Part shown: positions 1 to 6,618 of the stretch, in pieces | How the letters are laid out: the number at the start of each line of letters is the position of its first letter | Position numbering within the stretch: the stretch's first letter is position 1 | Source: JAJZQD01 sp021847735 | GTDB lineage: Bacteria > Bacillota > Thermincolia > Thermincolales > UBA2595 | Direction: 5' to 3' | DNA: 15,587 bases | Assembly: GCA_027324025.1 (NCBI GenBank) | Contig: DAHVYW010000016.1 | Location: forward strand, 1-15,587 | Made by a program: the position numbers and the translations under genes | The notes under the pieces: model-generated | Seen by the model: only the letters and a program-made list of their open reading frames with translations | Databases searched by the model: none | Told to the model about the DNA's origin: nothing

Positions 1-357
1 TTCAAGAAACCAACCCACTCTCTTCTAGCCAATCAGGATAATTTCCAGTAATTTATTTCCAACTTAACCTTAAAGTGCTTTTTTATTCCGAGAGGCTATC
101 TTAATAATTTTTTATACTAAAATCTTTATTCACCGGATTTATATTAATTATATTCTATTATTGCCCCCAAACACGCGTTGTTAATTGTTTATTAAGGTTT
201 TTGTAATATTCTTTAATAATTGTTAATTTCTACTGTCACTCTCCCATATTCTTAGCCCTTAAACCGCTTGATGTTCCGTCCCGGTTCATCACCAAAAAAC
301 CCGAACACTCTCTTCCCTCTCTGAATAAAATGAGTGTAAAGAGAGGAGGACAAAACA
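1..357. other. AT-rich intergenic region upstream of the LysM gene
   Basis: I see no gene in this stretch. It is clearly more AT-rich than the coding DNA that follows and has stop codons in all frames. No convincing -35/-10 pair stands out. The last 45 bases hold the ribosome binding site of the LysM gene and a possible hairpin that would mask it (316-346). The rest is featureless to me. Confidence 0.6.
316..353 (+). promoter_or_regulatory. RBS of LysM gene, possibly masked by a hairpin
   Basis: AGAGAGGAGGA at 340-350 lies 7 nt before the ATG at 358 and is a strong Shine-Dalgarno sequence. CCTCTCT at 316-322 is exactly complementary to AGAGAGG at 340-346, giving a 7-bp stem with a 17-nt loop that would cover part of the ribosome binding site. 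An alternative pairing, CACTC (306-310) with GAGTG (332-336), is also possible. The RBS is solid; its control by the hairpin is inference. Confidence 0.5.
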
Positions 358-1251
358 ATGCCGCAAAACCTATATTACGTACAACCCGGCGACACCCTGT
401 CAGGAATTGCCAGGCGTTTCGGGGTCACGGTCGCGGACCTGTTGAAAGCAAATGTGATTTGTAACCCAAATTTGATTTTTATTGACGAGCCATTGGTCAT
501 CCCGCGCCCCGGGCTCACCCTGCCGAAAGCCGGGGGAGGGCCATACTATGTTGTACTGCCGGGAGACACCTTGTACTGCCTGGCACAGCAGTTTAACACC
601 ACTATCCGGGTTTTGGCAGCTAATAACCAGCTGTTTAACCCCAACATTCTTTTCGCCGGTGCCGAACTGCTCGTCGTTCCCACCATTCCTGAAGCTGCGC
701 AGCTGAAATTAAGCTGGGAGAACACCGCCCAACAGTTTTGCAACAACATGAATTCCCTGCAAATTCACGGCATCTACTATATCGGTTCTTTCGAATGGGC
801 CGCCCTGGGGCGGGCAGCCATCCCCGACCTCGTGGAACTGCTGAAGAACCCTTGCGAGGTAGTGCGAATTTACTCAGCAATAAGTTTGGGACGTATCGCC
901 ATGAACAGAGAGGCGAAACAGGCCTTAAACAGTGCGCTTGGTGATACCGCTGCAGTTGCTTATATGGCCAAACTGGCCCTACGGAGAATTGACCTGGCCG
1001 CCATGGGTCGGAAGAGAATCCACCTTATCACAGCTGATACTTTCCTGGCCGAAGAGCCGTTATTGAACGCACCCACCACACCGCTGCCCAAAGGGACAGA
1101 AGTAGTAGTCAGGAGGTGGAATATCCCCAGCCCCACTGGGGAAGAAATGCCCCCCGGCGGTATGGCTGTATGGGACCAGGTGCAGGTGGTCAGTACGGGT
1201 AAAGTCGGTTTCCTGCTCCGCGTGGGTTACACGGAGATTGAGATGATTTAA
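358..1251 (+). CDS. LysM-LysM-HEAT-like-SH3-like protein
   Basis: 297 aa with ATG start and a strong RBS. Two LysM modules are clear: residues about 5-49 (YYVQPGDTLSGIARRFGV...NPNLIF...LVIP) and about 63-108 (YYVVLPGDTLYCLAQQFN...NPNILF...LLVVP), the usual peptidoglycan/chitin-binding fold. Residues about 148-212 contain paired helices with the pattern AIPDLVELLKN / VVRIYSAISLGRIA, typical of HEAT repeats. The last 50 residues (KGTEVVVRRW...VGFLLRVGYTEI) look like a small SH3-type beta barrel. There is no signal peptide or membrane segment, so the protein is either cytoplasmic, released by mother-cell lysis, or placed on the spore surface. LysM proteins without signal peptides are common among spore-coat and germination proteins; that role is inference. 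It is convergent with rluB and the only plus-strand gene in the first 15 kb. LysM is certain; the HEAT and SH3 assignments are moderate. Confidence 0.85.
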   Translation: MPQNLYYVQPGDTLSGIARRFGVTVADLLKANVICNPNLIFIDEPLVIPRPGLTLPKAGGGPYYVVLPGDTLYCLAQQFNTTIRVLAANNQLFNPNILFAGAELLVVPTIPEAAQLKLSWENTAQQFCNNMNSLQIHGIYYIGSFEWAALGRAAIPDLVELLKNPCEVVRIYSAISLGRIAMNREAKQALNSALGDTAAVAYMAKLALRRIDLAAMGRKRIHLITADTFLAEEPLLNAPTTPLPKGTEVVVRRWNIPSPTGEEMPPGGMAVWDQVQVVSTGKVGFLLRVGYTEIEMI

Positions 1252-1252
1252 C

Positions 1253-1284
1253 TTTAAGAAAGGCTGCCCCTTTTAGGACACCCT
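1253..1284 (-). terminator. Probable terminator of rluB
   Basis: On the minus strand AGGGTGTCCT (1284-1275), an AAAA loop and GGGGCAGCCT (1270-1261) form a 10-position stem with one mismatch and two G-U pairs, followed by TTCTTAAAG. It begins 17 bases beyond the rluB stop codon. The plus-strand version pairs less well because the wobbles become mismatches, so it may serve the convergent LysM gene only weakly. Confidence 0.5.
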
Positions 1285-1300
1285 CTTAATTTATTGCAGC

Positions 1301-2026
1301 CTAAACCGACTTCAGCACTAATTCTTTGAGTTTCTTGACCTCACTCGGCGTCAGGTGCCGGTACTTCCCTGTTTCCAGGCCATCCAGGTCCAGAAAACCC
1401 ATGGCCACCCTCTTTAACTGGAGTACCGGGTGGCCGATAGTTTCACACATGCGCCTGACCTGCCTGTTGCGGCCCTCGTAAACCTTAATCTCGAGCAGGG
1501 CATTACTGCCCTGTTTTTTCAAAAACTTAACCTTGGCCGGAGCAGTAAGGCCGTCAGCCAGGCGAAGTCCCTTTTGAAACCGTTTCAGCTTATCCCGGTC
1601 GGGAAGGCCGTTGACAAGGGCAATATATGTTTTACCTATTTCATGCTTTGGGTGAGTCAGGGCATAAGTGGTCTCCCCGTCATTGGTCATAATAAGCAGG
1701 CCTTCGGTGTCAAAATCGAGCCTCCCCACCGGGTACACCCGTTTCCCGACGTCCTTCAGCAGGTCCACAACCTTTGGCCTGCCCTGCGGGTCCCGAAGAG
1801 TTGTTACGTAACCCTTGGGTTTGTTTAACAGGATATATACCTTTTCCTCCCTGGCTTCAATAAGCTTTCCCGAAACCTCTACCACATCTGTGGAGGGGTC
1901 AATCTTTACGCCCATCTCCCGAACAACCTGCCCGTTCACTTTTACCTTCCCGGCAGTGATAAGTTCTTCACACGTCCTGCGGGAAGCCACCCCGGCATGA
2001 GCTAAGTATTTTTGCAGCCTTTCCAT
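1301..2026 (-). CDS. rluB: 23S rRNA pseudouridine synthase, RluB/RsuA family
   Basis: Converts a uridine in the 23S rRNA peptidyl-transferase region (U2605 in E. coli numbering) to pseudouridine. At 241 aa it matches the usual 240-250 aa of Bacillus-type RluB. An S4 RNA-binding domain occupies residues 1-60 (MERLQKYLAHAGVASRR), followed by the catalytic domain with GRLDFDTEGLLIMTNDG; the catalytic Asp is about residue 104. EGRNRQVRRMCETIGHPV is the family's C-terminal signature. The frame stays open to 2116, but I chose the ATG at 2026 because it gives the canonical MERLQK N terminus and has GAAGG 7 nt upstream; the extra 30 residues match nothing known in this family. It lies downstream of spmB, as in Bacillus, where spmA-spmB-ypuL(rluB) are adjacent. 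It appears to have its own promoter and a terminator-like leader. The RluB versus RluE/RsuA subtype is inferred from synteny and length. Confidence 0.95.
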   Translation of the reverse strand: MERLQKYLAHAGVASRRTCEELITAGKVKVNGQVVREMGVKIDPSTDVVEVSGKLIEAREEKVYILLNKPKGYVTTLRDPQGRPKVVDLLKDVGKRVYPVGRLDFDTEGLLIMTNDGETTYALTHPKHEIGKTYIALVNGLPDRDKLKRFQKGLRLADGLTAPAKVKFLKKQGSNALLEIKVYEGRNRQVRRMCETIGHPVLQLKRVAMGFLDLDGLETGKYRHLTPSEVKKLKELVLKSV

Positions 2027-2042
2027 TCCAATACCTTCACTT

Positions 2043-2074
2043 CCGAAAAAAATTTCGGCTTCTAAAAGAGCCGA
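2043..2074 (-). terminator. Terminator-like hairpin with overlapping alternative hairpin in rluB leader
   Basis: Reading the minus strand, TCGGCT (2074-2069) and AGCCGA (2060-2055) form a 6-bp stem with an 8-nt loop, followed by AA and seven T (2052-2046): a Rho-independent terminator shape. CCGAAA (2058-2053) can instead pair with TTTCGG (2048-2043) across a TTTT loop. The two stems share CCGA and cannot coexist. The structure sits between a good promoter and the rluB start, so it is either an attenuator or a terminator for the spmAB transcript. Confidence 0.45.
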
Positions 2075-2087
2075 GACTGGTGTGTTA

Positions 2088-2116
2088 ATTATACCTATTA
2101 TACTTGAAAACCCCAA
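2088..2116 (-). promoter_or_regulatory. Sigma-A-like promoter of rluB
   Basis: Minus strand: -35 TTGGGG (2116-2111), 17-nt spacer, perfect -10 TATAAT (2093-2088). Transcription would start near 2081, giving a leader of about 55 nt before the ATG at 2026. The -35 matches at three of six positions, so confidence rests on the perfect -10 and ideal spacing. Confidence 0.5.
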
Positions 2117-2148
2117 TTAGTGCAAAGCCGGGCGGCTGCCGGCTATTG

Positions 2149-2685
2149 TTACCCGAAAACCAGGTGGCATATAAACACAGAGGCAATAAAACCGGTAATA
2201 TCCGCGGACAGGCCCGAAATAACGGCATACCGGTACCTGGTGACACCCACCGAGCCAAAATACAGGGTTAAGACAAAAAAGGTGGTATCTGTGCTACCCT
2301 GGAGGGTTGACGCCAGTCGGCCAATGAAACTGTCCGGGCCATATGTCTTAATCAGTTCTGCGGTGATGCCCAGAGCACCCCCGCCGGAGAGCGGCCTCAT
2401 AATACCGAGGGGAAGGACCTCGGCCGGAATTCCAAACAGTTCGGTAACCGGGGACACAGTCCTGACAAAGAGTTCCATTGCCCCTGAGGCCCGGAAAACG
2501 CTTATAGCTACAAACATAGCCACAAGAAAAGGAATCGTCTTTATTGCTGTCGTAAACCCCTCCTGGGCGCCCCGGATAAACATTTCATAGACGTCAACCC
2601 TCCTGAGAAAAGCCAGCAGCACAATGGTGAACAGGATTACCGGAATGGCCCACTTGGCTGCCAGGGAGACCAAATTCAGGAACAC
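2149..2685 (-). CDS. spmB: Spore maturation protein B
   Basis: 178 aa, the same length as Bacillus subtilis SpmB. It is an integral membrane protein of the nucleoside-recognition (Gate) domain family. Hydrophobic segments lie at about 4-26, 50-66 and 150-176, and the family motifs MRPLSGGGALG (96-106) and QGSTDTTFFVL (129-139) are intact. In Bacillus, SpmA and SpmB are needed for full spore-core dehydration and heat resistance; the transported molecule is unknown. The start is GTG at 2685; GGAGGT lies 8 nt upstream, inside the last codons of spmA, whose stop is 6 nt before the GTG, so translation is probably coupled. A weak GC-rich hairpin (GCCGG...CCGGC, about 2126-2142) follows the stop. 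Confidence 0.95.
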   Translation of the reverse strand: MFLNLVSLAAKWAIPVILFTIVLLAFLRRVDVYEMFIRGAQEGFTTAIKTIPFLVAMFVAISVFRASGAMELFVRTVSPVTELFGIPAEVLPLGIMRPLSGGGALGITAELIKTYGPDSFIGRLASTLQGSTDTTFFVLTLYFGSVGVTRYRYAVISGLSADITGFIASVFICHLVFG

Positions 2686-2691
2686 TTCAGA

Positions 2692-3288
2692 CTACCTCCA
2701 TTTCCTGTAACCGTAGATTCTCCTCATAATCCTGTCCACTATCACCGCCACAGTCATTGCCGCAGCAGTGGCAAATACGGTAGTGCCCACAATTTCCGTG
2801 GGGTTAGCTGACCCTGCCTTTATCCTGATGCCGATGATAGTTGCCGGGATTATGGTTATACAGGAAGTGTTCAGGGCCAAGAAGGTGCACATAGCCTCAC
2901 TGGCTGTCCGGGGGTCGGACATGTTTAGTTTTTGCAGCTCCTTCATGGCGATAAGACCCATCGGGGTTGCTGCATTACCCAAACCCAGAACATTGGCACT
3001 CAGGTTCATGATAATTGCCCCCATGGCCGGATGATCTTTAGGGACACCGGGAAAAAGGAAAGTCGTCACCGGCTTAACCAGGCGGGAAAGCAGCCTGATC
3101 ATCCCCGCTGCTTCAGCCACCTTCATTACCCCAAGCCAGAATGTCATTATGGCAATCAGGCCCAGGGCAAAGTCGACCGCCGTCTGGGCCCCCTTTAATG
3201 CCGCGGTAGTCACGACCTCGATATTGCCATTTATGCCTGCCACTATTATACCGATTAAAAGCATGCCCACCCAGATCACATTTACCAC
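2692..3288 (-). CDS. spmA: Spore maturation protein A
   Basis: 198 aa (Bacillus SpmA is about 196). A multi-pass membrane protein with a Gate domain, partner of SpmB in spore-core dehydration. Membrane segments are visible at about 4-19, 38-60, 90-105, 136-155 and 166-185; the conserved stretch NLSANVLGLGNAATPMGLIA spans residues 95-114. The start is GTG at 3288, with GGCGGTGAT a few bases upstream; a second GTG three codons in is a less likely alternative. It is the first gene of a two-gene unit with spmB. In the upstream gap (3289-3370) TATACT at about 3345 could be part of a sporulation or sigma-A promoter, but I could not match a -35. In Bacillus these genes sit behind dacB; here the upstream gene is an FAD oxidoreductase separated by a terminator. 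Confidence 0.95.
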   Translation of the reverse strand: MVNVIWVGMLLIGIIVAGINGNIEVVTTAALKGAQTAVDFALGLIAIMTFWLGVMKVAEAAGMIRLLSRLVKPVTTFLFPGVPKDHPAMGAIIMNLSANVLGLGNAATPMGLIAMKELQKLNMSDPRTASEAMCTFLALNTSCITIIPATIIGIRIKAGSANPTEIVGTTVFATAAAMTVAVIVDRIMRRIYGYRKWR

Positions 3289-3370
3289 GCCGTATCACCG
3301 CCTTGCGGCTTGATCGGCCGCCATCCCCGCTGTTTCCAATAGTATACTGATAACTATGACTTGGGGCCAA

Positions 3371-3402
3371 AAAATAGAACCCCCCCGTACATAGGGGGAT
3401 TC
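3371..3402 (-). terminator. Strong terminator after the FAD oxidoreductase
   Basis: Minus strand: GAATCCCCC (3402-3394) pairs with GGGGGGTTC (3385-3377) over an 8-nt loop, with nine pairs including one U-G, followed by TATTTTTT. It lies 21 bases after the stop at 3423 and separates this gene from spmA. Confidence 0.85.
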
Positions 3403-3422
3403 AGAATCTGTAAACACCGTTT

Positions 3423-4688
3423 CTACTTAAAATACCCGGTCAAACCCATTCTTTTTACTTTTTCGGCAATCTGCCGGCTGTCTGTGCTGTAAAGTCCTTT
3501 TTCCTTCATTCTTTCAAAATAAACGGAGCCTGAAAAGGTATACTTCTGTTTAAGGCCCTGTTCGGTTTTCATCTGTTCATGCATAAAGGATAAAATGTCC
3601 CCCACAGCAAGTTCCGGCGGCAGCACTCGGGGTTTGAGACCCCTGGCCAGCCGTACGGCGTTGTCCCCGGCCAGCGTCCCGGTGGCGATGGCCTCAGTAT
3701 GGCCCACCAGCGGTCCTGACTTTTCGCCTGCACAAAAGAGGTTTTCTACTCCCTTGACCCTTAGGTCGTCGCCGCAGGGCGCAATATCCATAAACCTGAC
3801 AGAATTTCCCTGGCCGCCGGAGTAAGGGTCAGCATAACGCGCTTCCCGGAAACCGTCAATCTCTCTGAGGCTTTCAATAGGGAAAAACGGGGTCATCAGT
3901 TTGGCATGCCCGGTGTCCAGTAGTATCAGGTTAACGGCATACTCATCCATGGCATACTGCTGGCAGGCTTTTCGGCGCAGGGAATTTTTTTTGTGGTATT
4001 TTTCAGGGAGAGGGATAATTACCACCCCGTTGCGGTCAAGTTCCTCTACGAGAGACCTTTTGAGGGACCTTTTATCCAGTTTACAGGATCCGCTCATGGC
4101 CTCAATCAGGTGACTGCCTTTTCCGTCTGTTATCTCCCTAACCCCGGCCAGGCTGGTCAGACTAATCCTGGGACCAAAAGAAGGGCACCTCAGGATACAC
4201 ATAGCACACCCAGTCCCGTACTTGATGCAGTTCTTCATCGGACCGGCTGTACCCGTCGTATCTATAAAAACATCGCCATTGAGTAACTCGTTTGTCTCTG
4301 TGCCGATGGTTTGAATGGCCCTGTTTATTATATGCACACGGTTCACCAGGGTTTGGAACCTGATTTTGACCCCGACATTCTCAAGGGCTTTTCTGACGGC
4401 GGGTTCTATTCTCTGGACATCATATAGGGTGGCATGCCTGTGCCCGGGGAAATCAATATTTTTATGCCTGGCAACTGAATCAATAATACTGAATATATCT
4501 CCTGCTCCCAGGGCACTGGCCTCCTCGGCCGCAGTGTAGCGGCCGTTGTTTCTAATGATTCCGCCAACCAACCCGGTCCCCAGCAGCATATCTGTTTTTT
4601 CCACGAGGGTCACGTTAGCACCGGCTTTGCAGGCAAAATAAGCTGCTGCACAGCCGGCCCAGCCTCCCCCAACTATCACCACTTCCAA
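3423..4688 (-). CDS. FAD-dependent oxidoreductase, GidA-like, with Cys cluster
   Basis: 421 aa. The N terminus MEVVIVGGGWAGCAAAYFA is a classic FAD Rossmann motif (GxGxxG at 7-12) ending in VTLVEK, with the acidic residue that binds the ribose. The C-terminal part, LFCAGEKSGPLVGHTEAIATG (about 317-337) followed by LAGDNAVRLARG, resembles the GidA/MnmG-TrmFO and related FAD families. A four-cysteine cluster C154-x6-C161-x2-C164-x3-C168 (CIKYGTGCAMCILRC) could hold an Fe-S cluster or a redox disulfide. The C terminus carries about 65 residues beyond the FAD domain. Substrate unknown. Start is TTG at 4688 (GGGGGAG five bases upstream); the Rossmann motif begins at residue 3, so a later start is unlikely. 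It has its own promoter and terminator. It sits between ytfJ and spmA, where related genomes often have dacB; a sporulation link is only positional. It is not clearly MnmG (too short) or TrmFO. Confidence 0.8.
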   Translation of the reverse strand: MEVVIVGGGWAGCAAAYFACKAGANVTLVEKTDMLLGTGLVGGIIRNNGRYTAAEEASALGAGDIFSIIDSVARHKNIDFPGHRHATLYDVQRIEPAVRKALENVGVKIRFQTLVNRVHIINRAIQTIGTETNELLNGDVFIDTTGTAGPMKNCIKYGTGCAMCILRCPSFGPRISLTSLAGVREITDGKGSHLIEAMSGSCKLDKRSLKRSLVEELDRNGVVIIPLPEKYHKKNSLRRKACQQYAMDEYAVNLILLDTGHAKLMTPFFPIESLREIDGFREARYADPYSGGQGNSVRFMDIAPCGDDLRVKGVENLFCAGEKSGPLVGHTEAIATGTLAGDNAVRLARGLKPRVLPPELAVGDILSFMHEQMKTEQGLKQKYTFSGSVYFERMKEKGLYSTDSRQIAEKVKRMGLTGYFK

Positions 4689-4741
4689 GCCGGCTCCCCC
4701 TTTCCCACGGTCGGTGCCCGGAGCATAATTAGGTATAGGTT

Positions 4742-4771
4742 ATTATATGCCAAAGGTTTGAAATCGGTTAA
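4742..4771 (-). promoter_or_regulatory. Sigma-A-like promoter of the FAD oxidoreductase
   Basis: Minus strand: -35 TTAACC (4771-4766, four of six matches), 18-nt spacer, perfect -10 TATAAT (4747-4742). The expected start near 4735 leaves a leader of about 47 nt before the TTG at 4688. It lies downstream of the ytfJ terminator, which agrees with a separate unit. Confidence 0.5.
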
Positions 4772-4846
4772 GTGCTGGAAGAGTTCGCATAATTCAGTCC
4801 CCTGTGAGCGCTTTTCTCTCCAAAGGGGAGGCGGAATCCAAAGTAT

Positions 4847-4900
4847 AAAAAAACCCAGGCCATTCAATAGCCTGGAAGCAGTTTTTCAACAGCCTGGGTT
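4847..4900 (-). terminator. Nested terminator after ytfJ
   Basis: Minus strand: AACCCAGGC (4900-4892) is fully complementary to GCCTGGGTT (4860-4852). An inner CCAGGC (4875-4870) can use the same 3' arm. A run of seven T (4853-4847) follows. Two possible 5' arms share one 3' arm and one T-tract. It starts 15 bases after the ytfJ stop. Confidence 0.85.
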
Positions 4901-4914
4901 ATTTATTTGAGCTA

Positions 4915-5367
4915 TTATTGGTATTCCGCAGGTCTCCGGTCTCTCTTAAATATTGTCTGAACCTGGGATAGGAGTTGGGGCGCGATATCTATAATTCTAT
5001 CTACAACAGCATTGCCATCTACCGGAAGAAGCCTGATCTGTCCCTGTCCGACTACCAGAAAGCCGACCGGTTGAACAGAAACTCCCGCTCCACTGCCGCC
5101 GCCAAAGGGTAAACCCCCGGCCGCCTGGCTGCCGCCTTGTCCACCGCCTTGTCCACCGCCTTGTTGGCCGCCCTGGCCGTTTTGCTGAGCGCTGGGCTCG
5201 AACTCGCCACCGCCCGCGGCGAACCCGCACGCTACCCTGGAAATCGGGATAATCACACTGCCGTCCGGTGTCTCCACCGGATCACCAACAATGGTATTAA
5301 CATCAACCATTTCCTTAATACTCTCCATCGCCGTCTTCATTAGCCCTGCAATAGGATGATCAGCCAT
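4915..5367 (-). CDS. ytfJ: YtfJ/GerW-family sporulation protein
   Basis: 150 aa. The N terminus (HPIAGLMKTAMESIKEMVDVNTIVGDPVETPDGSVIIPISRVACGFAAGGGEF, residues 4-56) and C-terminal GFLVVGQGQIRLLPVD (102-117) are the conserved halves of the GerW family. Bacillus YtfJ is a spore protein needed for normal germination. Residues about 50-95 form a Gly/Gln-rich linker (GQGGQQGGGQGGGQGGSQ), partly made by 12-bp DNA repeats, and probably variable in length. There is no signal peptide or membrane segment. AGGAGGAGG precedes the ATG by a good distance, and the DUF2953 gene ends 24 nt upstream. The pair matches Bacillus ytfI-ytfJ. The distal end is a strong terminator. Compartment-specific (forespore) expression is expected from the family, but I could not identify a clear sigma-F/G promoter. 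Confidence 0.92.
   Translation of the reverse strand: MADHPIAGLMKTAMESIKEMVDVNTIVGDPVETPDGSVIIPISRVACGFAAGGGEFEPSAQQNGQGGQQGGGQGGGQGGSQAAGGLPFGGGSGAGVSVQPVGFLVVGQGQIRLLPVDGNAVVDRIIDIAPQLLSQVQTIFKRDRRPAEYQ
5137..5172. repeat. 12-bp tandem repeat inside ytfJ
   Basis: TTGTCCACCGCC occurs twice head to tail (5137-5148, 5149-5160), and a third diverged copy, TTGTTGGCCGCC, follows (5161-5172). On the coding strand each unit encodes a Gly-Gly-Gln-Gly-type block, so copy-number change would alter the linker without shifting frame. Confidence 0.85.
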
Positions 5368-5391
5368 ATTGTCTTCCTCCTCCTGGCATTT

Positions 5392-6042
5392 TTACGGTCT
5401 GAAACGAAGTTTTGCAATTTGCAGTCCGGCAATTATAATATGACCGATTCGCAGGTCAAATATGCAATTAAAATCCAGCCTTAAACACTGGCAATTGAAA
5501 CTTGGAATTACCGAGAAACTGGGTGGTTTTATCATTGTACCGACACTACTGCGGAATTTCCCGTATAGCAGGCTCTTCACGCCCCATAACAGGCCGGTCG
5601 CGATACCCGTTCCGGCCGGGTCACCCAAGCCTATCTCCGTTGTCCATTCAAGGTTGTGACAACGAACGGCTTTTAGCAGTCTTTTTAAAACCATTTTGTA
5701 CCGGGACCGGTAATCAAGCCCTTGGCTAAGGAGCCAAGGAAACCTCCGAAGTATCAGCGATATCGGTACTTTGACAATCATTCCCTTGTCTTCCACCGGT
5801 TCAGAAACCACACCTTCAATATCAGCCTCCACCTTAAGGATAGGATCCAGAAAGAAGCGGTCCAGGTCAACCACCGGAATTTCGGTTTTGTATTTTACCA
5901 AGCCCTTTAAAAGCGTCATTTCGATTTTAAGCCAGTCATCGGAGGCTTTTCTTTTGTAAACGACAAAGAAGCGCACCCTGAGAAACATTGCTGTTATAAG
6001 AAAGGCGGCAAGAACAATTATATAAAAACCTAGGCCGACCAT
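5392..6042 (-). CDS. DUF2953 protein (YtfI-like)
   Basis: 216 aa. A single N-terminal membrane segment (residues about 4-22, FYIIVLAAFLITAMFL) precedes a basic, soluble domain. The C-terminal part (GDPAGTGIATGLLWGVKSLL about 140-159, then SFNCQCLRLDFNCIFDLRIGHIIIAGLQI) is the hallmark of DUF2953. The function of the family is unknown. In Bacillus the homologue ytfI sits next to ytfJ, as here with a 24-nt gap, which supports joint work in the spore. Start ATG at 6042 with GAAGGGTGAT upstream. It is the first gene of its unit: the previous operon ends at a terminator (6132-6158), so its promoter should lie in 6043-6131. The stretch is AT-rich, and GAATA near 6114 could be part of a sigma-G type -35, but the matching -10 is poor. 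Confidence 0.85.
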   Translation of the reverse strand: MVGLGFYIIVLAAFLITAMFLRVRFFVVYKRKASDDWLKIEMTLLKGLVKYKTEIPVVDLDRFFLDPILKVEADIEGVVSEPVEDKGMIVKVPISLILRRFPWLLSQGLDYRSRYKMVLKRLLKAVRCHNLEWTTEIGLGDPAGTGIATGLLWGVKSLLYGKFRSSVGTMIKPPSFSVIPSFNCQCLRLDFNCIFDLRIGHIIIAGLQIAKLRFRP

Positions 6043-6131
6043 GATATCACCCTTCAGGGTATATAGACTTCAACCATTAGTATTTTATTTTTACACCAAT
6101 CCCTTCCATCTATTCGCAAAGGCATCTTTAT

Positions 6132-6158
6132 AAAAAAGGCGGACGCAATCGCATCCAC
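6132..6158 (-). terminator. Terminator of the six-gene operon
   Basis: Minus strand: GTGGATGC (6158-6151) pairs with GCGTCCGC (6146-6139) over a GATT loop, eight pairs with two T-G wobbles, then C and six T (6137-6132). It lies about 48 bases after the stop of the CoA-binding gene. Confidence 0.85.
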
Positions 6159-6205
6159 ACTTTCAAAGTTGATTTGGGTATTTCATAGCAGTTTTCATTT
6201 TTCCG

Positions 6206-6601
6206 TTAATCACCCAACCGGCACTTCCGGTGTTCTTTCAGGATGCACTTGTCCATTATTACTTCTATCCCCGCTTGGCGCGCTGCATCCGCCGCTTCTT
6301 CGTTTACGATTCCTTCCTGCATCCAAATAACCTTCACTCCGCCCCGGGCTACAGCCTGTTCCACAAAAGGCAGCACAGCATCAGGCTTACGGAAAATATC
6401 TACCACGTCAACCTTTATTTCCGAGGGTATGGCATTAATGTCGGGATAGGCTTTTTCCCCCAGCACTTCCCCCACCGCCGGATTGACAGGAATGATTTTG
6501 TAGCCACACTCTTTAAGGTATCCAGCCACCATGTGGCTGGCTTTTTCCGGTTTATCGGAAAGGCCCACAACCGCAATGGTTTTTATGGTGTCAAAGTCCA
6601 T
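6206..6601 (-). CDS. CoA-binding-fold protein, YccU type
   Basis: 131 aa, the whole protein being one CoA_binding_2 (Rossmann-like) domain: TIAVVGLSDKPEKASHMVAGYL (residues 8-29), YKIIPVNPAVGEVLG (34-48), VDVVDIFRKPD (64-74), KVIWMQEGIVNEEAA (90-104) and the C-terminal MDKCILKEH. The family resembles the CoA-ligase domain of succinyl-CoA synthetase, but its physiological role is unsettled. The frame can also start at GTG 6610, but that codon abuts the AGGGAG ribosome binding site, so the ATG at 6601 (8 nt downstream of it) is the better start. It follows scpB by 17 nt and ends the operon. Confidence 0.88.
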   Translation of the reverse strand: MDFDTIKTIAVVGLSDKPEKASHMVAGYLKECGYKIIPVNPAVGEVLGEKAYPDINAIPSEIKVDVVDIFRKPDAVLPFVEQAVARGGVKVIWMQEGIVNEEAADAARQAGIEVIMDKCILKEHRKCRLGD

Positions 6602-6618
6602 TATAATCACTCCCTATC

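Noticed and set aside
2027..2116. A 30-residue N-terminal extension of RluB
   Set aside because: The extension lies over the promoter and terminator-like leader, matches nothing in the family, and the ATG at 2026 has its own RBS and the canonical MERLQK start.
2120..2590. Plus-strand 156-codon frame opposite spmB
   Set aside because: It mirrors a well-supported spmB in another frame, has no RBS and no recognisable domain.
4676..4867. Minus-strand 63-codon frame upstream of the FAD oxidoreductase
   Set aside because: It overlaps the ytfJ terminator and the promoter of the FAD gene, and its sequence is not protein-like.
5137..5172. CRISPR-like short repeats
   Set aside because: The units are 12 bp, contiguous without spacers, and encode the Gly/Gln linker of ytfJ.
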